Program-made: the position numbers and the translations under genes
The notes under the pieces: generated by a model
Database searches by the model: none
Told to the model about the DNA's origin: nothing
Seen by the model: the letters and a program-made list of their open reading frames with translations, nothing else
NCBI RefSeq assembly: GCF_005843925.1
Contig: NZ_VCBC01000002.1
Span: 1-64,000 of the forward strand
Direction: 5' to 3'
Source: Thalassotalea litorea
Lineage (GTDB): Bacteria > Pseudomonadota > Gammaproteobacteria > Enterobacterales > Alteromonadaceae
DNA length: 64,000 nt
Shown: positions 46,066 through 55,676 of the stretch, piece after piece
Layout: every line of letters begins with the position of its first letter
Numbering within the stretch: the stretch's first letter is position 1

Positions 46066-46578
46066 TTAAATACTTGAAGCGCTCACAATATCGTCCAGCT
46101 TCTTAAGATTTTCTATATCTATGCTCTTTATACACAAAGGGCTTCCCGTGTATACAACAACGTCATATGCACCAGCTCCCAACGCTAATTCTCGGAAGGC
46201 TCTGTCTTCAATCTGACTCAGTCCACCCTCAATTTTTTCCATTGGGTGAATTACAATCGTGGGTGCTGGTCTAAGAGAAAACTTCCCGATTAATGTATAT
46301 ATGGCATGCTGCAAAATTTTCTCTGCGACAAAAAAGTTATTAAGTAAAAAACGAGGGTGGGAAAATGGATTTATCGATTCCTCATTAGAGGAAGTTGCAT
46401 GCTGGGCATTATTGCCAATGGCCGCTACGACCTTTACCCCTTTGCTGTTTTCTCTGGTTAATAGATAGGGTTTTTCATCAAACTCTTTACCTGTTTTCGT
46501 ATCCACCACTCTTATGCGGTTTTCCCATATTTGGATATAAATTATTGGGTTAAACTTGTTTAAAATTTTTCTAAACAT
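46066..46578 (-). CDS. MreB-like short protein (actin-fold N-terminal half only)
   Basis: 170 residues, and complete as a frame. The start MFRKILNKFNPIIYIQIWEN is in the position of the MreB start followed by its first phosphate loop, but the DLGTANT signature is lost (IYIQIWENRIRV). The segment VIHPMEKIEGGLSQIEDRAF then RELALGAGAYDVVVYTGSPL clearly mirrors MreB VERRAIRESALGAGAREV. The second actin subdomain is missing. Similar short MreB relatives occur in other marine gammaproteobacteria. Nucleotide binding looks unlikely; role unknown. Confidence 0.65.
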   Translation of the reverse strand: MFRKILNKFNPIIYIQIWENRIRVVDTKTGKEFDEKPYLLTRENSKGVKVVAAIGNNAQHATSSNEESINPFSHPRFLLNNFFVAEKILQHAIYTLIGKFSLRPAPTIVIHPMEKIEGGLSQIEDRAFRELALGAGAYDVVVYTGSPLCIKSIDIENLKKLDDIVSASSI

Positions 46579-46652
46579 TTAATACTTCATCCATCATGAT
46601 ACTGCTTTGGCTAACGGCTCTTGTTCGCTCAAAGCCGTCCCTTTCGTTAAGT

Positions 46653-47330
46653 CTATTTGACAGGCTCGGGACTGCGCTTTTCGCCCACCAATATGTCTGT
46701 ATAAGTTAACACGTCTTTGTATAAGGCTTCATAAGCTGAATATTGATGCTCGCTATTGTTATAAATGAGGATGCAGTCACTCCGAGCTTCAATACAAACT
46801 CCATTTTTGTTGACTAATTCTTTCATCAGTTCAGGAGGAAAGTTTCTCTCAATAATTTCTTTATTTAAAGCCGTTAAAGCATATTTTTTCGAAAATTCTT
46901 TGTAATCATCGTAATCAATATCTTCGAATCCAATAGCCTGTTTTACTTTATCAAAAAAGCCCTCTGGCTTAAGCTCGAACTGATAAAGTAACTCGCCTGG
47001 GAGTTGGACATATACAACTCTTTGTGAGGCCGTTCGGGAATTTCCATTGCCACTATTTATGATGTACTTGAAATCAAAGATATAGATATCTTTAGAATGA
47101 ACCTTTTTAAATAATATATTCTCAATTTGACCGTCGTCATCAAGAGCGAATATGTTGAACCCCTTCTTGTAAACATTTGATGAAATAGTGTTTACCTTTT
47201 TAAATCCATGACTTGATATGAATTTATCCGCTGATTCTTTAAATTGATCTTTCTTTTTCCTAGCCATCAAGGACGTAATAAATGCAAGAATTACAACCGT
47301 TGCTAGAAAATATAAATCTACTTCACTCAT
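46653..47330 (-). CDS. Uncharacterised membrane-anchored protein
   Basis: 225 residues, not recognised. One N-terminal membrane helix (YFLATVVILAFITSLMA) precedes a basic stop-transfer stretch (RKKKDQFK). The remainder is a soluble alpha/beta domain with the segment RVVYVQLPGELLYQFELKPEGF near the middle. It is probably anchored with the bulk in the cytoplasm. ATG 47330. It is one of four short same-strand genes between the hairpin arrays and the RDD gene, all with low-GC coding sequence compared with the sbcCD region. Confidence 0.6.
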   Translation of the reverse strand: MSEVDLYFLATVVILAFITSLMARKKKDQFKESADKFISSHGFKKVNTISSNVYKKGFNIFALDDDGQIENILFKKVHSKDIYIFDFKYIINSGNGNSRTASQRVVYVQLPGELLYQFELKPEGFFDKVKQAIGFEDIDYDDYKEFSKKYALTALNKEIIERNFPPELMKELVNKNGVCIEARSDCILIYNNSEHQYSAYEALYKDVLTYTDILVGEKRSPEPVK

Positions 47331-47415
47331 TTGTTATTCGCTCACTACAGCCTCCGGGTGTCCGTTCAAGTTACAGGACTATCTCAGTCGTTTCAAACGT
47401 GCCAACTATGGTAAT

Positions 47416-47841
47416 TTAGCTTTGTTTCTTTTTAAATAGATCAAACAACATTTCCCTTTGGTTTGAGGAAAATGTGTAATAGCTAAATTCAATATTCTCT
47501 TGAGTTTCAAGTTCAATGATCACCCTGTAAGGTATTGATTTTGTTATTTTGTAACCCTTAAAACCTCTCCAATCTACTTCTCTTTTCATCTGATAGTCAT
47601 AATAATCAAAGCCATTTTCATTCATGACTATTTTTTTTGACGGTTCAGGGTGAAGAAGCCACAGATAAATTATGAATAATGAAGTAAAAGCTAATGAAAT
47701 CTTTATGAAGAAGATGATATCTATGCTTGTCGAAAAAAATATTGAAGCTGGAATGCCAATAACGACATACCAAAAAATATGTACCATCATGACATAAAGT
47801 CGAGAAAAAACATTTTGAAAGCGAGATTGAACAATTTCCAT
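47416..47841 (-). CDS. Uncharacterised two-helix membrane protein
   Basis: 141 residues, not recognised. Two membrane helices (MMVHIFWYVVIGIPASIFF and IDIIFFIKISLAFTSLFII) come before a C-terminal beta-rich domain (VMNENGFDYYDYQMKREVDW, then YRVIIELETQENIEFSYYTF) that looks like the PH-like fold of small bacterial YcxB/DUF-type proteins. I start at ATG 47841, with AAGTGA 6 nt ahead, rather than GTG 47850. Confidence 0.55.
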   Translation of the reverse strand: MEIVQSRFQNVFSRLYVMMVHIFWYVVIGIPASIFFSTSIDIIFFIKISLAFTSLFIIYLWLLHPEPSKKIVMNENGFDYYDYQMKREVDWRGFKGYKITKSIPYRVIIELETQENIEFSYYTFSSNQREMLFDLFKKKQS

Positions 47842-47949
47842 ATAATTCACTTACGGTATTAACATCCTTTATGGCGAGGGCTAAATCATTATCAGTTTTA
47901 CAAGCTCTTGCTAGTTAGGTTGAACTCACAGCTCATATGAGTCGTCCAT

Positions 47950-48174
47950 TTATTTGGAACATGAGCAGGCAATTTCGCCATTTGAATCCACCCATTCATC
48001 ATAATCATTTAACGGGCAACGACTCTTAACATTGGCACAAGCGATTCCATTATCTGTGAACTCACTTTCTGTTAGCTTTTGCCGAGCCAGTTCAACCAAA
48101 ATGTCGGACATAGTTTGAGTCGTAGACGAACATCCAGTTAGTACTAATGTGGCTACAAAAATCCATATTTTCAC
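47950..48174 (-). CDS. Small lipoprotein
   Basis: 74 residues. A signal peptide with lipobox LVLTGC at residues 10-15 would leave a lipid-anchored 60-residue protein. The mature part has five further cysteines (ACANVKSRCPLN and EIACSCSK), which may form disulfides in the periplasm. The start is GTG 48174, with AAGGA at good distance. Function unknown. Confidence 0.7.
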   Translation of the reverse strand: MKIWIFVATLVLTGCSSTTQTMSDILVELARQKLTESEFTDNGIACANVKSRCPLNDYDEWVDSNGEIACSCSK

Positions 48175-48459
48175 GTAATTTTCCTTATGTAAAATCCAAA
48201 ATAAAGCGAGTGATTCACGATCGCTATTCTCTATTCTCTACAACTATCTTCTTGATTAAATACCTTACATTGTACTTAACCCAGTCCATTACCTTTATGG
48301 TTTCACGTTCGTGTCACACTGAACTCTAATCACGAGTTTTTCTACATCAAGATAGTAATTCGGATACGGCTTTTATGCCTGAAAATTAAAAATACTGGTT
48401 GGATTAAGTTCTAATCCCACTGCAACCATGCTATTTGCTCAATCTCCCCACAATGAAAG

Positions 48460-49812
48460 CTATTCTTTATCGTGCGTCGCTCTGGCCATAGCCACTAATT
48501 CAGGCGCGGCAATTTTTCTCTCATCAATAACCACAGTGGCAGATATTTTATCCTGGATGGCCTGGCGGTTTGCGTCCCAGTATATTTGTACAAACCCAAG
48601 TAAACCGGTAGCAAGGCCAGCACCATAGCCACCATAACGACCAAAACTATCCCAAAGTGAAAGTCTTGTGCCATCGAGCTGGATCACTCGAATGCCGAAT
48701 AGTTTCTTGCCGGGTGTTTTGCCATTGAACATTGACCCACAAACGGTAAAATAAAACGCTGCCCAACCAAATCCAAGACCAAGGTCCCGTATCAAGGCTT
48801 TAAAATATTCAACAATGGAATATATCGGCTTGGTGGCTTTATCCTTGATTTTTCCGGCGTTTGTCTGCGCTGGCGCCGATGTGTCTGCTGTCGTTATCAC
48901 TTCTGACGCCTCGGATTGGTTCATTTCCGTGCCATTTATACCAGCCCCATTATCCGTTTGATTGCTAGGTTTCGCTTCTTCTACAGGATGATTGGGATCT
49001 GCTTTCGCTGCTTCAGTAATCGTTGCCTCAGAGGTATTAGGTACATTAGTCGACTCGCTTTCGCTAACTCCATTGTCATTGTTTAGAGGTTTTTTAGCCG
49101 CAGATTGTGCGACCAGCTTTCCGTAAGAGCTGGTTAATTCCGTCGCTAATCGCTGACGCTCTTCACGAGAAATGGGCAATTCGCTGGTAATTTCTGAAAA
49201 TAAATCCGCCGCCTGTATTTCAGTCAAACCAAACGAAAAAGCCTGCTCTGGTACTGGTGCTAACACTTCTTGCCAGCATGACAGTTCCTGATCACATCCT
49301 TTCTCTTTCACGGCATTCACGGTTTTAATGATAAACCCAGTGAGCTCTAAGGTTTTACCGAGATTAAAATCCGCAGCGATAACACCGTCTTCTGAATAGT
49401 TTTGTGTGGCATCGTAAGAATTGAAATCGTCCGAATCTAAAGGGTTACTGCCGTTAAACATTGATGGCAATATTTGCAGCAATAAAACGAAGATTATCAA
49501 CGCGCCGATAAAACGCATCGCTGCACGGCGCTTAGTGCCATTGACTTTACCCAGTTGTTCAGCGCGTTTTCTACTGCCAAACCGAAAAGCGGCAATGGCA
49601 ATTGCCAAGGCCAGAAACTCCCCGCCTGCTGAAGAAAGTATGGCGATCAATATTAAATCGATTAGCATCGCCGCGCCGCGTTTCCATGGGGAGGCAATCG
49701 CAGTACCAAACAAATTCTGATCAATTGAAAATGCAAAAGGGGTAATCACTTCACGAGTTTCACGACGAGTAAATTGCGCGTGTGCTTCATTTTCTATCGG
49801 CATTGCGTTCAT
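48460..49812 (-). CDS. RDD-family membrane protein with long polar insert
   Basis: 450 residues. An N-terminal RDD-like part carries ASPWKRGAAMLIDLILIAIL and a second helix (MRFIGALIIFVLLLQILP). A central polar insert of some 220 residues, rich in Asn, Ser, Thr, Glu and Ala, separates this from a C-terminal part with NGKTPGKKLFGIRVIQLDGT, a standard RDD motif, and IQDKISATVVID. The RDD domain thus appears split by the insert. ATG 49812 is chosen over TTG 49845, with moderate certainty. It lies just after the VWA gene on the same strand. Confidence 0.8.
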   Translation of the reverse strand: MNAMPIENEAHAQFTRRETREVITPFAFSIDQNLFGTAIASPWKRGAAMLIDLILIAILSSAGGEFLALAIAIAAFRFGSRKRAEQLGKVNGTKRRAAMRFIGALIIFVLLLQILPSMFNGSNPLDSDDFNSYDATQNYSEDGVIAADFNLGKTLELTGFIIKTVNAVKEKGCDQELSCWQEVLAPVPEQAFSFGLTEIQAADLFSEITSELPISREERQRLATELTSSYGKLVAQSAAKKPLNNDNGVSESESTNVPNTSEATITEAAKADPNHPVEEAKPSNQTDNGAGINGTEMNQSEASEVITTADTSAPAQTNAGKIKDKATKPIYSIVEYFKALIRDLGLGFGWAAFYFTVCGSMFNGKTPGKKLFGIRVIQLDGTRLSLWDSFGRYGGYGAGLATGLLGFVQIYWDANRQAIQDKISATVVIDERKIAAPELVAMARATHDKE

Positions 49813-49878
49813 CTTATCTTTTGAGAATTTATTGTTATTTTTCAATTGCTACCAATACAGTAAGGTAACATGACAATA

Positions 49879-51051
49879 CTACAATAACGCTTTTATGCCA
49901 TTTGATAAACCGTCTAATGTCATCTCATACATCTCCCCGGCCATGATTTGATCCATTAATCCAATCGACTGATAATACGGCCAATAGGTTTTAGGTTGAG
50001 GATTTAACCAAATGCTGTGTTCGAAATGCTCTAACAGGCGTTGCATCCAGACACCACCCGCCTCTTTATTCCAGTGCTCAACGCTGCCACCCGGATAGGT
50101 AATTTCATAGGGCCCCATGGTGGCATCGCCGACAAAGATTATCTTGTAATCTTTTGGGAAGGTACGAATGATTTCCCAGACATCAATCGTATCATTGTGA
50201 CGTCTCTCATTATCTCGCCAGACTTGCTCATAAATGCAGTTGTGGAAGTAATAATATTCAAGGTGTTTAAATTCGCTATGCGCCGCCGAAAATAGCTCTT
50301 CACAGGCAAGGATATGATCATCCATCGAACCACCAATATCAAAAAACAATAATACCTTGATAGCATTATGCCGTTCAGGTCGCATTTTCAAATCCAGAAA
50401 ACCTGCATTTTCAGCGGTGGCTTTGATGGTGTTGTCTAAATCCAGCTCCGATGCGGCGCCGGTACGGGCAAACTGACGCAATTTGCGCAGCGCCATTTTA
50501 ATGTTTCGCGTCCCCAGTTCAACATCCGCATCGAGATTGCGAAACTCGCGTTTATCCCATACTTTCGCGGCGCTGCGATTGCGACTTTCATGCTGCCCGA
50601 TTCGCATCCCACCGGGATGTTCACCATAGGCTCCAAAGGGGGATGTGCCACCGGTACCAATCCACTTATTGCCGCCCTGGTGCCTTTTTTCCTGCTCAGC
50701 TAAACGCTCTCGCAGGGTTTTCATTAACTCTTCCAGGCCGCCGAGTTGTTTTATTTTCTTGCGTTCTTCGTCTGTGAAGTGACGTTCAAAGCGCTTTTCC
50801 AGCCAATCTTTGGGGATTTTATCCAGGTTTAAGTCGATGCTTTCTACCCCTTCAAAATAGTCTGCGAATGCGCGGTCAAATTTGTCGAAGTGGCTTTCAT
50901 CTTTTACCAGAATCACCCGGGAAATCATGTAGAAATCATCCAGAGACGCAAATATCACCCGTTTTTCCAATGCCTCGATCAAGTCCAGTAGCTCTTTTAA
51001 AGTAACCGGCACTTTGTAGCGCTTTAAGGTAAAAAAGAATTCAATTAACAT
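49879..51051 (-). CDS. VWA domain protein (CoxE-like)
   Basis: 390 residues. The N-terminal helical part (FFFTLKRYKVPVTLKELLDL) and the C-terminal von Willebrand A domain (KVLLFFDIGGSMDDHILACE, with the MIDAS-type DxGxS) match the CoxE/YeaD-type proteins paired with MoxR ATPases. Such pairs are thought to act as chaperone-like modules in assembly of other proteins. It starts 20 nt after the MoxR stop and is clearly in one operon. Confidence 0.88.
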   Translation of the reverse strand: MLIEFFFTLKRYKVPVTLKELLDLIEALEKRVIFASLDDFYMISRVILVKDESHFDKFDRAFADYFEGVESIDLNLDKIPKDWLEKRFERHFTDEERKKIKQLGGLEELMKTLRERLAEQEKRHQGGNKWIGTGGTSPFGAYGEHPGGMRIGQHESRNRSAAKVWDKREFRNLDADVELGTRNIKMALRKLRQFARTGAASELDLDNTIKATAENAGFLDLKMRPERHNAIKVLLFFDIGGSMDDHILACEELFSAAHSEFKHLEYYYFHNCIYEQVWRDNERRHNDTIDVWEIIRTFPKDYKIIFVGDATMGPYEITYPGGSVEHWNKEAGGVWMQRLLEHFEHSIWLNPQPKTYWPYYQSIGLMDQIMAGEMYEMTLDGLSNGIKALL

Positions 51052-51071
51052 AGCAGCATAATCAGTGGTCG

Positions 51072-51908
51072 CTAGCGGGAGCGATTTAAAAACGCGAGTT
51101 TTTCGAACAGATGAACATCCTGTTCATTTTTCAACAACGCGCCGTGCAGAGGCGGGATCACTTTATTCTGATCACTCTCATGCAAAACATCAGGGCTAAT
51201 ATCTTCGGCTACCAGCAGTTTCAGCCAGTCGATTAACTCAGAGGTTGATGGTTTTTTCTTTAAACCGGGCACGTCTCTTAACCCAAAAAACAGTGATAAG
51301 GCTTCATCAAGCAAGCGTTGCTTGATATTGGGGAAATGCACATCGACAATGGCCTGCATTTCGTCTTTTTCTGGAAATTTAATGTAATGGAAGAAGCAGC
51401 GTCTTAAAAATGCGTCGGGTAAATCCTTTTCATTATTGGAGGTAATGATGACAATTGGGCGCTGCTTGGCAACGACTTTTTCCTGAGTCTCGTAAACAAA
51501 GAACTCCATTTTATCGAGTTCAAGCAATAAATCATTGGGAAACTCAATATCGGCTTTGTCAATTTCATCAATCAACAATACCGGGCGCGTGTCTTGTTCA
51601 AATGCCTGCCACAGTTTGCCTTTAACAATATAGTTGCCAATATCCTTAACCCCTGCTTTCCCTAGCTGGCTATCTCGCAATCGGGAAACCGCATCGTACT
51701 CATACAAACCCTGCTGGGCGCGGGTAGTGGATTTTATGTGCCATTGAAACAACTGACAGTTGAGGCTGGCCGCAAGCTCTTCCGCCAGCATGGTTTTGCC
51801 AGTTCCCGGCTCGCCTTTAATTAATAAAGGTTTCTCAAGGATCATAGCGGCATTTACCGCCAATTGCAGATCCTGACTGGCAATATAATTTTGTGTACCT
51901 TTAAACAC
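51072..51908 (-). CDS. MoxR-family AAA+ ATPase
   Basis: 278 residues. Walker A GEPGTGKTM (residues 32-40), Walker B VLLIDEIDKADIEF, sensor 1 IVIITSNNEKDLPDAFLRRC. I place the start at GTG 51908, which follows GGAGGT by 7 nt and gives MFKGTQNYIASQDL, as in close relatives; the upstream GTG 51932 has no ribosome-binding site. Operon MoxR-VWA-(RDD). Confidence 0.9.
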   Translation of the reverse strand: MFKGTQNYIASQDLQLAVNAAMILEKPLLIKGEPGTGKTMLAEELAASLNCQLFQWHIKSTTRAQQGLYEYDAVSRLRDSQLGKAGVKDIGNYIVKGKLWQAFEQDTRPVLLIDEIDKADIEFPNDLLLELDKMEFFVYETQEKVVAKQRPIVIITSNNEKDLPDAFLRRCFFHYIKFPEKDEMQAIVDVHFPNIKQRLLDEALSLFFGLRDVPGLKKKPSTSELIDWLKLLVAEDISPDVLHESDQNKVIPPLHGALLKNEQDVHLFEKLAFLNRSR

Positions 51909-52206
51909 GGACAAACCTCCAATACCGTGCACAACGATGTGCGATATTTTTATAATGAATAGAAATAAAGAAATTACAACTGAATGGAATTAGTTATAAC
52001 GTTCTATTACTTCTTTGAAAACTGAAAACTGAGTAATCTTAACTATAATACCAACTACCATCATCAAACCTGTATTAGAAAGCGTAATTTATCGCGTTTC
52101 AACAACAGGTTAGAGCATGCAGTGTTGGAGTGCTTATTAATAAACGGCGGCAGCTATTATGGCTACGGCAGCGTTTAATGCAAAGAATAACCCAAAGGAT
52201 CATACC

Positions 52207-53175
52207 ATGACCAACGTATATCAAGATAACTCCCAATCTATCGGGAACACCCCGCTAGTAAAGCTAAATAGTATCACTAGCGGTAACGTTTACGCCAAAA
52301 TCGAAGCCCGTAACCCGAGTTTCAGCGTTAAGTGTCGTATCGGTGCCAATATGATCTGGGATGCAGAGAAAAGTGGTAAGTTGACCCAAGGTAAAACCAT
52401 TGTTGAGCCTACCAGTGGTAATACCGGTATCGCACTTGCTTTTGTTGCCGCTGCCAAAGGTTATGATTTGATCCTGACAATGCCAAGTACGATGAGCCTT
52501 GAGCGTCGTAAATTGCTTATTGCATTGGGCGCCAAGTTAGAGTTGACCGAAGGCCCTAAAGGCATGAATGGTGCGATTCAAAAAGCCAATGAAATCGTAG
52601 CCCGTGATCCGGAAAACTACATTCTAATGGGCCAGTTTGATAACCCTGCCAATCCACATATTCATGAAAAAACCACAGGTCCGGAAATCTGGAATGATAC
52701 CAATGGTGAAATCGATATTTTTGTCGCCGGTGTTGGTACTGGCGGTACGATTAGTGGTGTAAGCCGTTACATCAAAAATGAACAAGGTAAAGCCATTCAA
52801 TCCGTCGCCGTTGAGCCGACAGATTCACCAGTGATCAGCCAAACAATGGCTGGTGAAGAACTCACGCCTGGCCCTCACAAAATCCAAGGCATTGGTGCTG
52901 GTTTTATTCCGGGCAACCTTGACTTGTCATTGATCGACAGCGTTGAAAAAGTTGGCAACGATGAAGCTATGGAGATGGCTCATCGCCTAATGCGAGAAGA
53001 AGGTATTCTTGCCGGTATTTCATCTGGCGCAGCAGCCGTTGCCGCTAAGCGACTAGCAGAAGATCCAGCTAATGAAGGCAAAACCATTGTAGTGATTTTA
53101 GCAAGCTCTGCAGAGCGCTACTTAAGCAGCCCGCTGTTTAGCGAAACATTCACCGATGCCGAACTAGTACAATAA
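52207..53175 (+). CDS. cysK: Cysteine synthase A (O-acetylserine sulfhydrylase)
   Basis: 322-residue PLP enzyme making cysteine from O-acetylserine and sulfide. The PLP lysine is Lys42 in [23 protein letters not shown] binds substrate, GTGGTISG binds the PLP phosphate. I start at ATG 52207 ([17 protein letters not shown]) with AAAGGA upstream; an ATG 48 nt earlier gives an atypical extension. It ends at a strong terminator. Confidence 0.95.
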   Translation: MTNVYQDNSQSIGNTPLVKLNSITSGNVYAKIEARNPSFSVKCRIGANMIWDAEKSGKLTQGKTIVEPTSGNTGIALAFVAAAKGYDLILTMPSTMSLERRKLLIALGAKLELTEGPKGMNGAIQKANEIVARDPENYILMGQFDNPANPHIHEKTTGPEIWNDTNGEIDIFVAGVGTGGTISGVSRYIKNEQGKAIQSVAVEPTDSPVISQTMAGEELTPGPHKIQGIGAGFIPGNLDLSLIDSVEKVGNDEAMEMAHRLMREEGILAGISSGAAAVAAKRLAEDPANEGKTIVVILASSAERYLSSPLFSETFTDAELVQ

Positions 53176-53246
53176 ATAGCAGGCAAACTTCGAGTTTAAA
53201 CTAGGGGAAGCGAAAAACAGAGCAGTATCCTGTTTTTCTTTAGAAC

Positions 53247-53280
53247 AATCCCTGCCAGGTTTCTGGCAGGGATTTTTTTT
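53247..53280 (+). terminator. Rho-independent terminator of cysK
   Basis: AATCCCTGCCAG (53247-53258), loop GTTT, CTGGCAGGGATT (53263-53274), then T6. Confidence 0.92.
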
Positions 53281-53295
53281 GTCTCAGCAATCCTT

Positions 53296-53750
53296 ATCAA
53301 GACACCCACAGTAATCCTTATCAAGACACCCACAGCAATCCTTACCAAGACACCCACAGTAATCTTATCAAGACACCCACAGCAATCTTTAGATTTTCGT
53401 CAGATTAGTAAAGAAGGAATGAAAAAATAATCCTCCGAAATCAGGACGATTGCGATACGAAGGATTGAGGCTCAAACGGTTTATAGGGTGGGTGTCTAGT
53501 TAAGAGAGTGGGATGTTATCGCTATTCAACTTCTGTTATTCAACGGTTTTAGAGGTATGAAGGCACCAATTGGCTAGCTAGCCTGATAAGAGCAACGGCT
53601 TTGGTTATCTTGCATTGTTATCGACATAGATTGATTATGGAAAATATCCTCCTCCTCCGGTGCTGAACCTAAGCAGGTAACTTATCAATACCGCATGCGC
53701 TGATTTATTGTGGGTGTCTTGTTAATTATTGTTAATAAAGGTGGGTGTCT
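53296..53750. repeat. GGGTGTCT cluster 3 (four left copies, three right copies)
   Basis: Left: four near-tandem ATCAAGACACCCACAG units at 53296, 53320, 53344 and 53367 (24/24/23-nt spacing, linker GTAATCCTT or GCAATCCTT). Right: inverted copies with GGGTGTCT at 53490, 53712 and 53743. There is no gene between. The polarity is the same as in clusters 1 and 2. It lies between the convergent cysK and ggt ends; the rest of 53176-53893 shows no coding frame. Confidence 0.85.
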
Positions 53751-53893
53751 CGTTAAACGCGTACCTGAAATCGGGATAATTTCGACATTTTTTGTTTAGG
53801 GATATGGTAAAAACCCGTCATGTCACTGACGGGTTTTGTATGGGATTAACATCAATCTACAATCAAAGGTGTGAGGGGGACTTAAATAATCCG

Positions 53894-55654
53894 TTACTCG
53901 CCCAACACCACTCCTTCCCTGCGCGGGTCTGCCCCGCCCACTAATTTATCTTGAAACACTTCGATACCATGTAGACCACTATTCAGATCTCGTATACTTA
54001 CCTTATGCCCCATAGCTTCAAGCGCAGGCTTAAGCTTCTCCAGTTCTGTGCCTTTTTCCAGGGTTGTTACGTCATTGCGATGAGTAACTCTTGGTAGATT
54101 AATCGCGTCTTGAATTGACATTTTCCAATCCAGTACGCCAATTAAAGTCTGTGACACGTAATTGATGATCCGACTACCACCTGGAGAGCCTACGACCAAA
54201 CGTAAACTGCCATCGCCATTAAATACCATCATCGGCGCCATGGAACTGCGAGGGCGTTTTAGCGCTTGTACTCGATTAGCGACTTTCACGCCATCGACCT
54301 CAGGTGTTTTTGAAAAATCGGTCAACTGGTTATTTAACAAGAAGCCATTCACCATCACCCCTGAACCAAAAGCCATTTCAATGGTTGCGGTCATGGACAC
54401 GGCATTACCATCTTTATCTACAATGCTCATGTGCGTGGTAGAAGGCAGTTCATAGGCGTTGTCATTGGCCCGAGATAAGGAAGAGAATACGCCAGGTCTC
54501 GCTTTACCCATATCTTTTTCAGGATCAATTAAACCGCCACGCATTTCTAAGTATTCAGGCGCCAGCATTTGCATTACGGGTACATCAACAAAAGCTGAAT
54601 CGCCGATATACTTATTACGATCTGCAAAAGCCAGTCGCGCGCTCTGCGTATATAAATGCACGCCTTTTACATCATCAGAGGCTAACGGTGTTAAATCAAA
54701 TTGTTGTAGCTGACCTAATATTTGCATCACCGCGATACCACCTGAGCTTGGTGGTCCCATGCTGCATAACTTAAATGCGCGATACGGCGCACAAACTGGG
54801 TCTCGCTGTTTGGCAGAATAGTTTTTCATGTCGCTGACTGACAAGCCACCTGGAGATACCACTGAACTTTGCACTGCATTGGCAATATCTTTACCAATCC
54901 AGCCATTATAAAACACATCACTACCCTGCTCTGCGACATCTTTTAATACCCGTGCAAACTCTGGGTTTTTCAAGCGCATACCGGCTTGCAAGGGTTTGCC
55001 ATTTGGGAAGAAATAATTACTCGAGGTCTTTAATGTTTTAAGGCCTGGATTTATTTCAAGCTGAACCAGTTTGGCAAGGCGCGGAGAAACGATAAACCCT
55101 TGCTCGGCTAATTGAATCGCTTGTTCAAAAAGGCTCGCCCACGGCAATTTACCATGTTGTTGATGCGCCATTTCCATCATTTTAAAAAGCCCTGGCACAC
55201 CGACACTGCGGCCACCGACAACCGCTTCAATCCAGGAAACTGGTTTGCCTTGCTCGTCTAAAAACATGTCTTCGGTAGCCGACGCCGGCGCAACTTCTCT
55301 ACCATCAAAAGTGTTCAATTCACCTTTGTCTTTATCGAAATACAACATAAAGGCACCGCCACCAATACCAGAAGATTGTGGCTCGACCAAGCTTAACACC
55401 AGCTGCACGGCAATCGCCGCATCAACGGCGCTTCCACCTTGTTTCAAAATGTTATAACCCGCTTGCGTCGCCAAAGGGTTGGCCGCGGTAACCATAAAGG
55501 ACTCTTTGACTACAGCCTGTTTTTGAGTCACACCTGTGGCTGCTTCTGGTTCACCTTCTTCACGTTTTTGTTTCGCGACAGGCGCTTCATTGATACAACC
55601 GGACAGCATCGTGATACATACGACGAGTGCCGACAACTTTTGGATACTTAACAC
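53894..55654 (-). CDS. ggt: Gamma-glutamyltransferase lipoprotein
   Basis: 586 residues. The lipobox MLSGC near residue 20 predicts a lipid-anchored periplasmic precursor. The self-cleavage nucleophile is the Thr in PSTTHMSIVDKDGNAVSMT near residue 401, which splits the chain into the large and small subunits. GIGGGAFML and GSPGGSRIIN are substrate-loop signatures. It hydrolyses or transfers the gamma-glutamyl group of glutathione. The start is GTG 55654, with AAGGA 8 nt ahead; no ATG fits. Confidence 0.94.
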   Translation of the reverse strand: MLSIQKLSALVVCITMLSGCINEAPVAKQKREEGEPEAATGVTQKQAVVKESFMVTAANPLATQAGYNILKQGGSAVDAAIAVQLVLSLVEPQSSGIGGGAFMLYFDKDKGELNTFDGREVAPASATEDMFLDEQGKPVSWIEAVVGGRSVGVPGLFKMMEMAHQQHGKLPWASLFEQAIQLAEQGFIVSPRLAKLVQLEINPGLKTLKTSSNYFFPNGKPLQAGMRLKNPEFARVLKDVAEQGSDVFYNGWIGKDIANAVQSSVVSPGGLSVSDMKNYSAKQRDPVCAPYRAFKLCSMGPPSSGGIAVMQILGQLQQFDLTPLASDDVKGVHLYTQSARLAFADRNKYIGDSAFVDVPVMQMLAPEYLEMRGGLIDPEKDMGKARPGVFSSLSRANDNAYELPSTTHMSIVDKDGNAVSMTATIEMAFGSGVMVNGFLLNNQLTDFSKTPEVDGVKVANRVQALKRPRSSMAPMMVFNGDGSLRLVVGSPGGSRIINYVSQTLIGVLDWKMSIQDAINLPRVTHRNDVTTLEKGTELEKLKPALEAMGHKVSIRDLNSGLHGIEVFQDKLVGGADPRREGVVLGE

Positions 55655-55676
55655 AAAATCATCCTTCTATTTCTGG

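Noticed and set aside
46579..48000. Integron cassette array (short same-strand genes with inverted repeats such as TAACG...CGTTA between two of them)
   Set aside because: Only one gap shows an inverted repeat, it does not fit the attC core (RYYYAAC/GTTRRRY on both sides), and no integrase is present.
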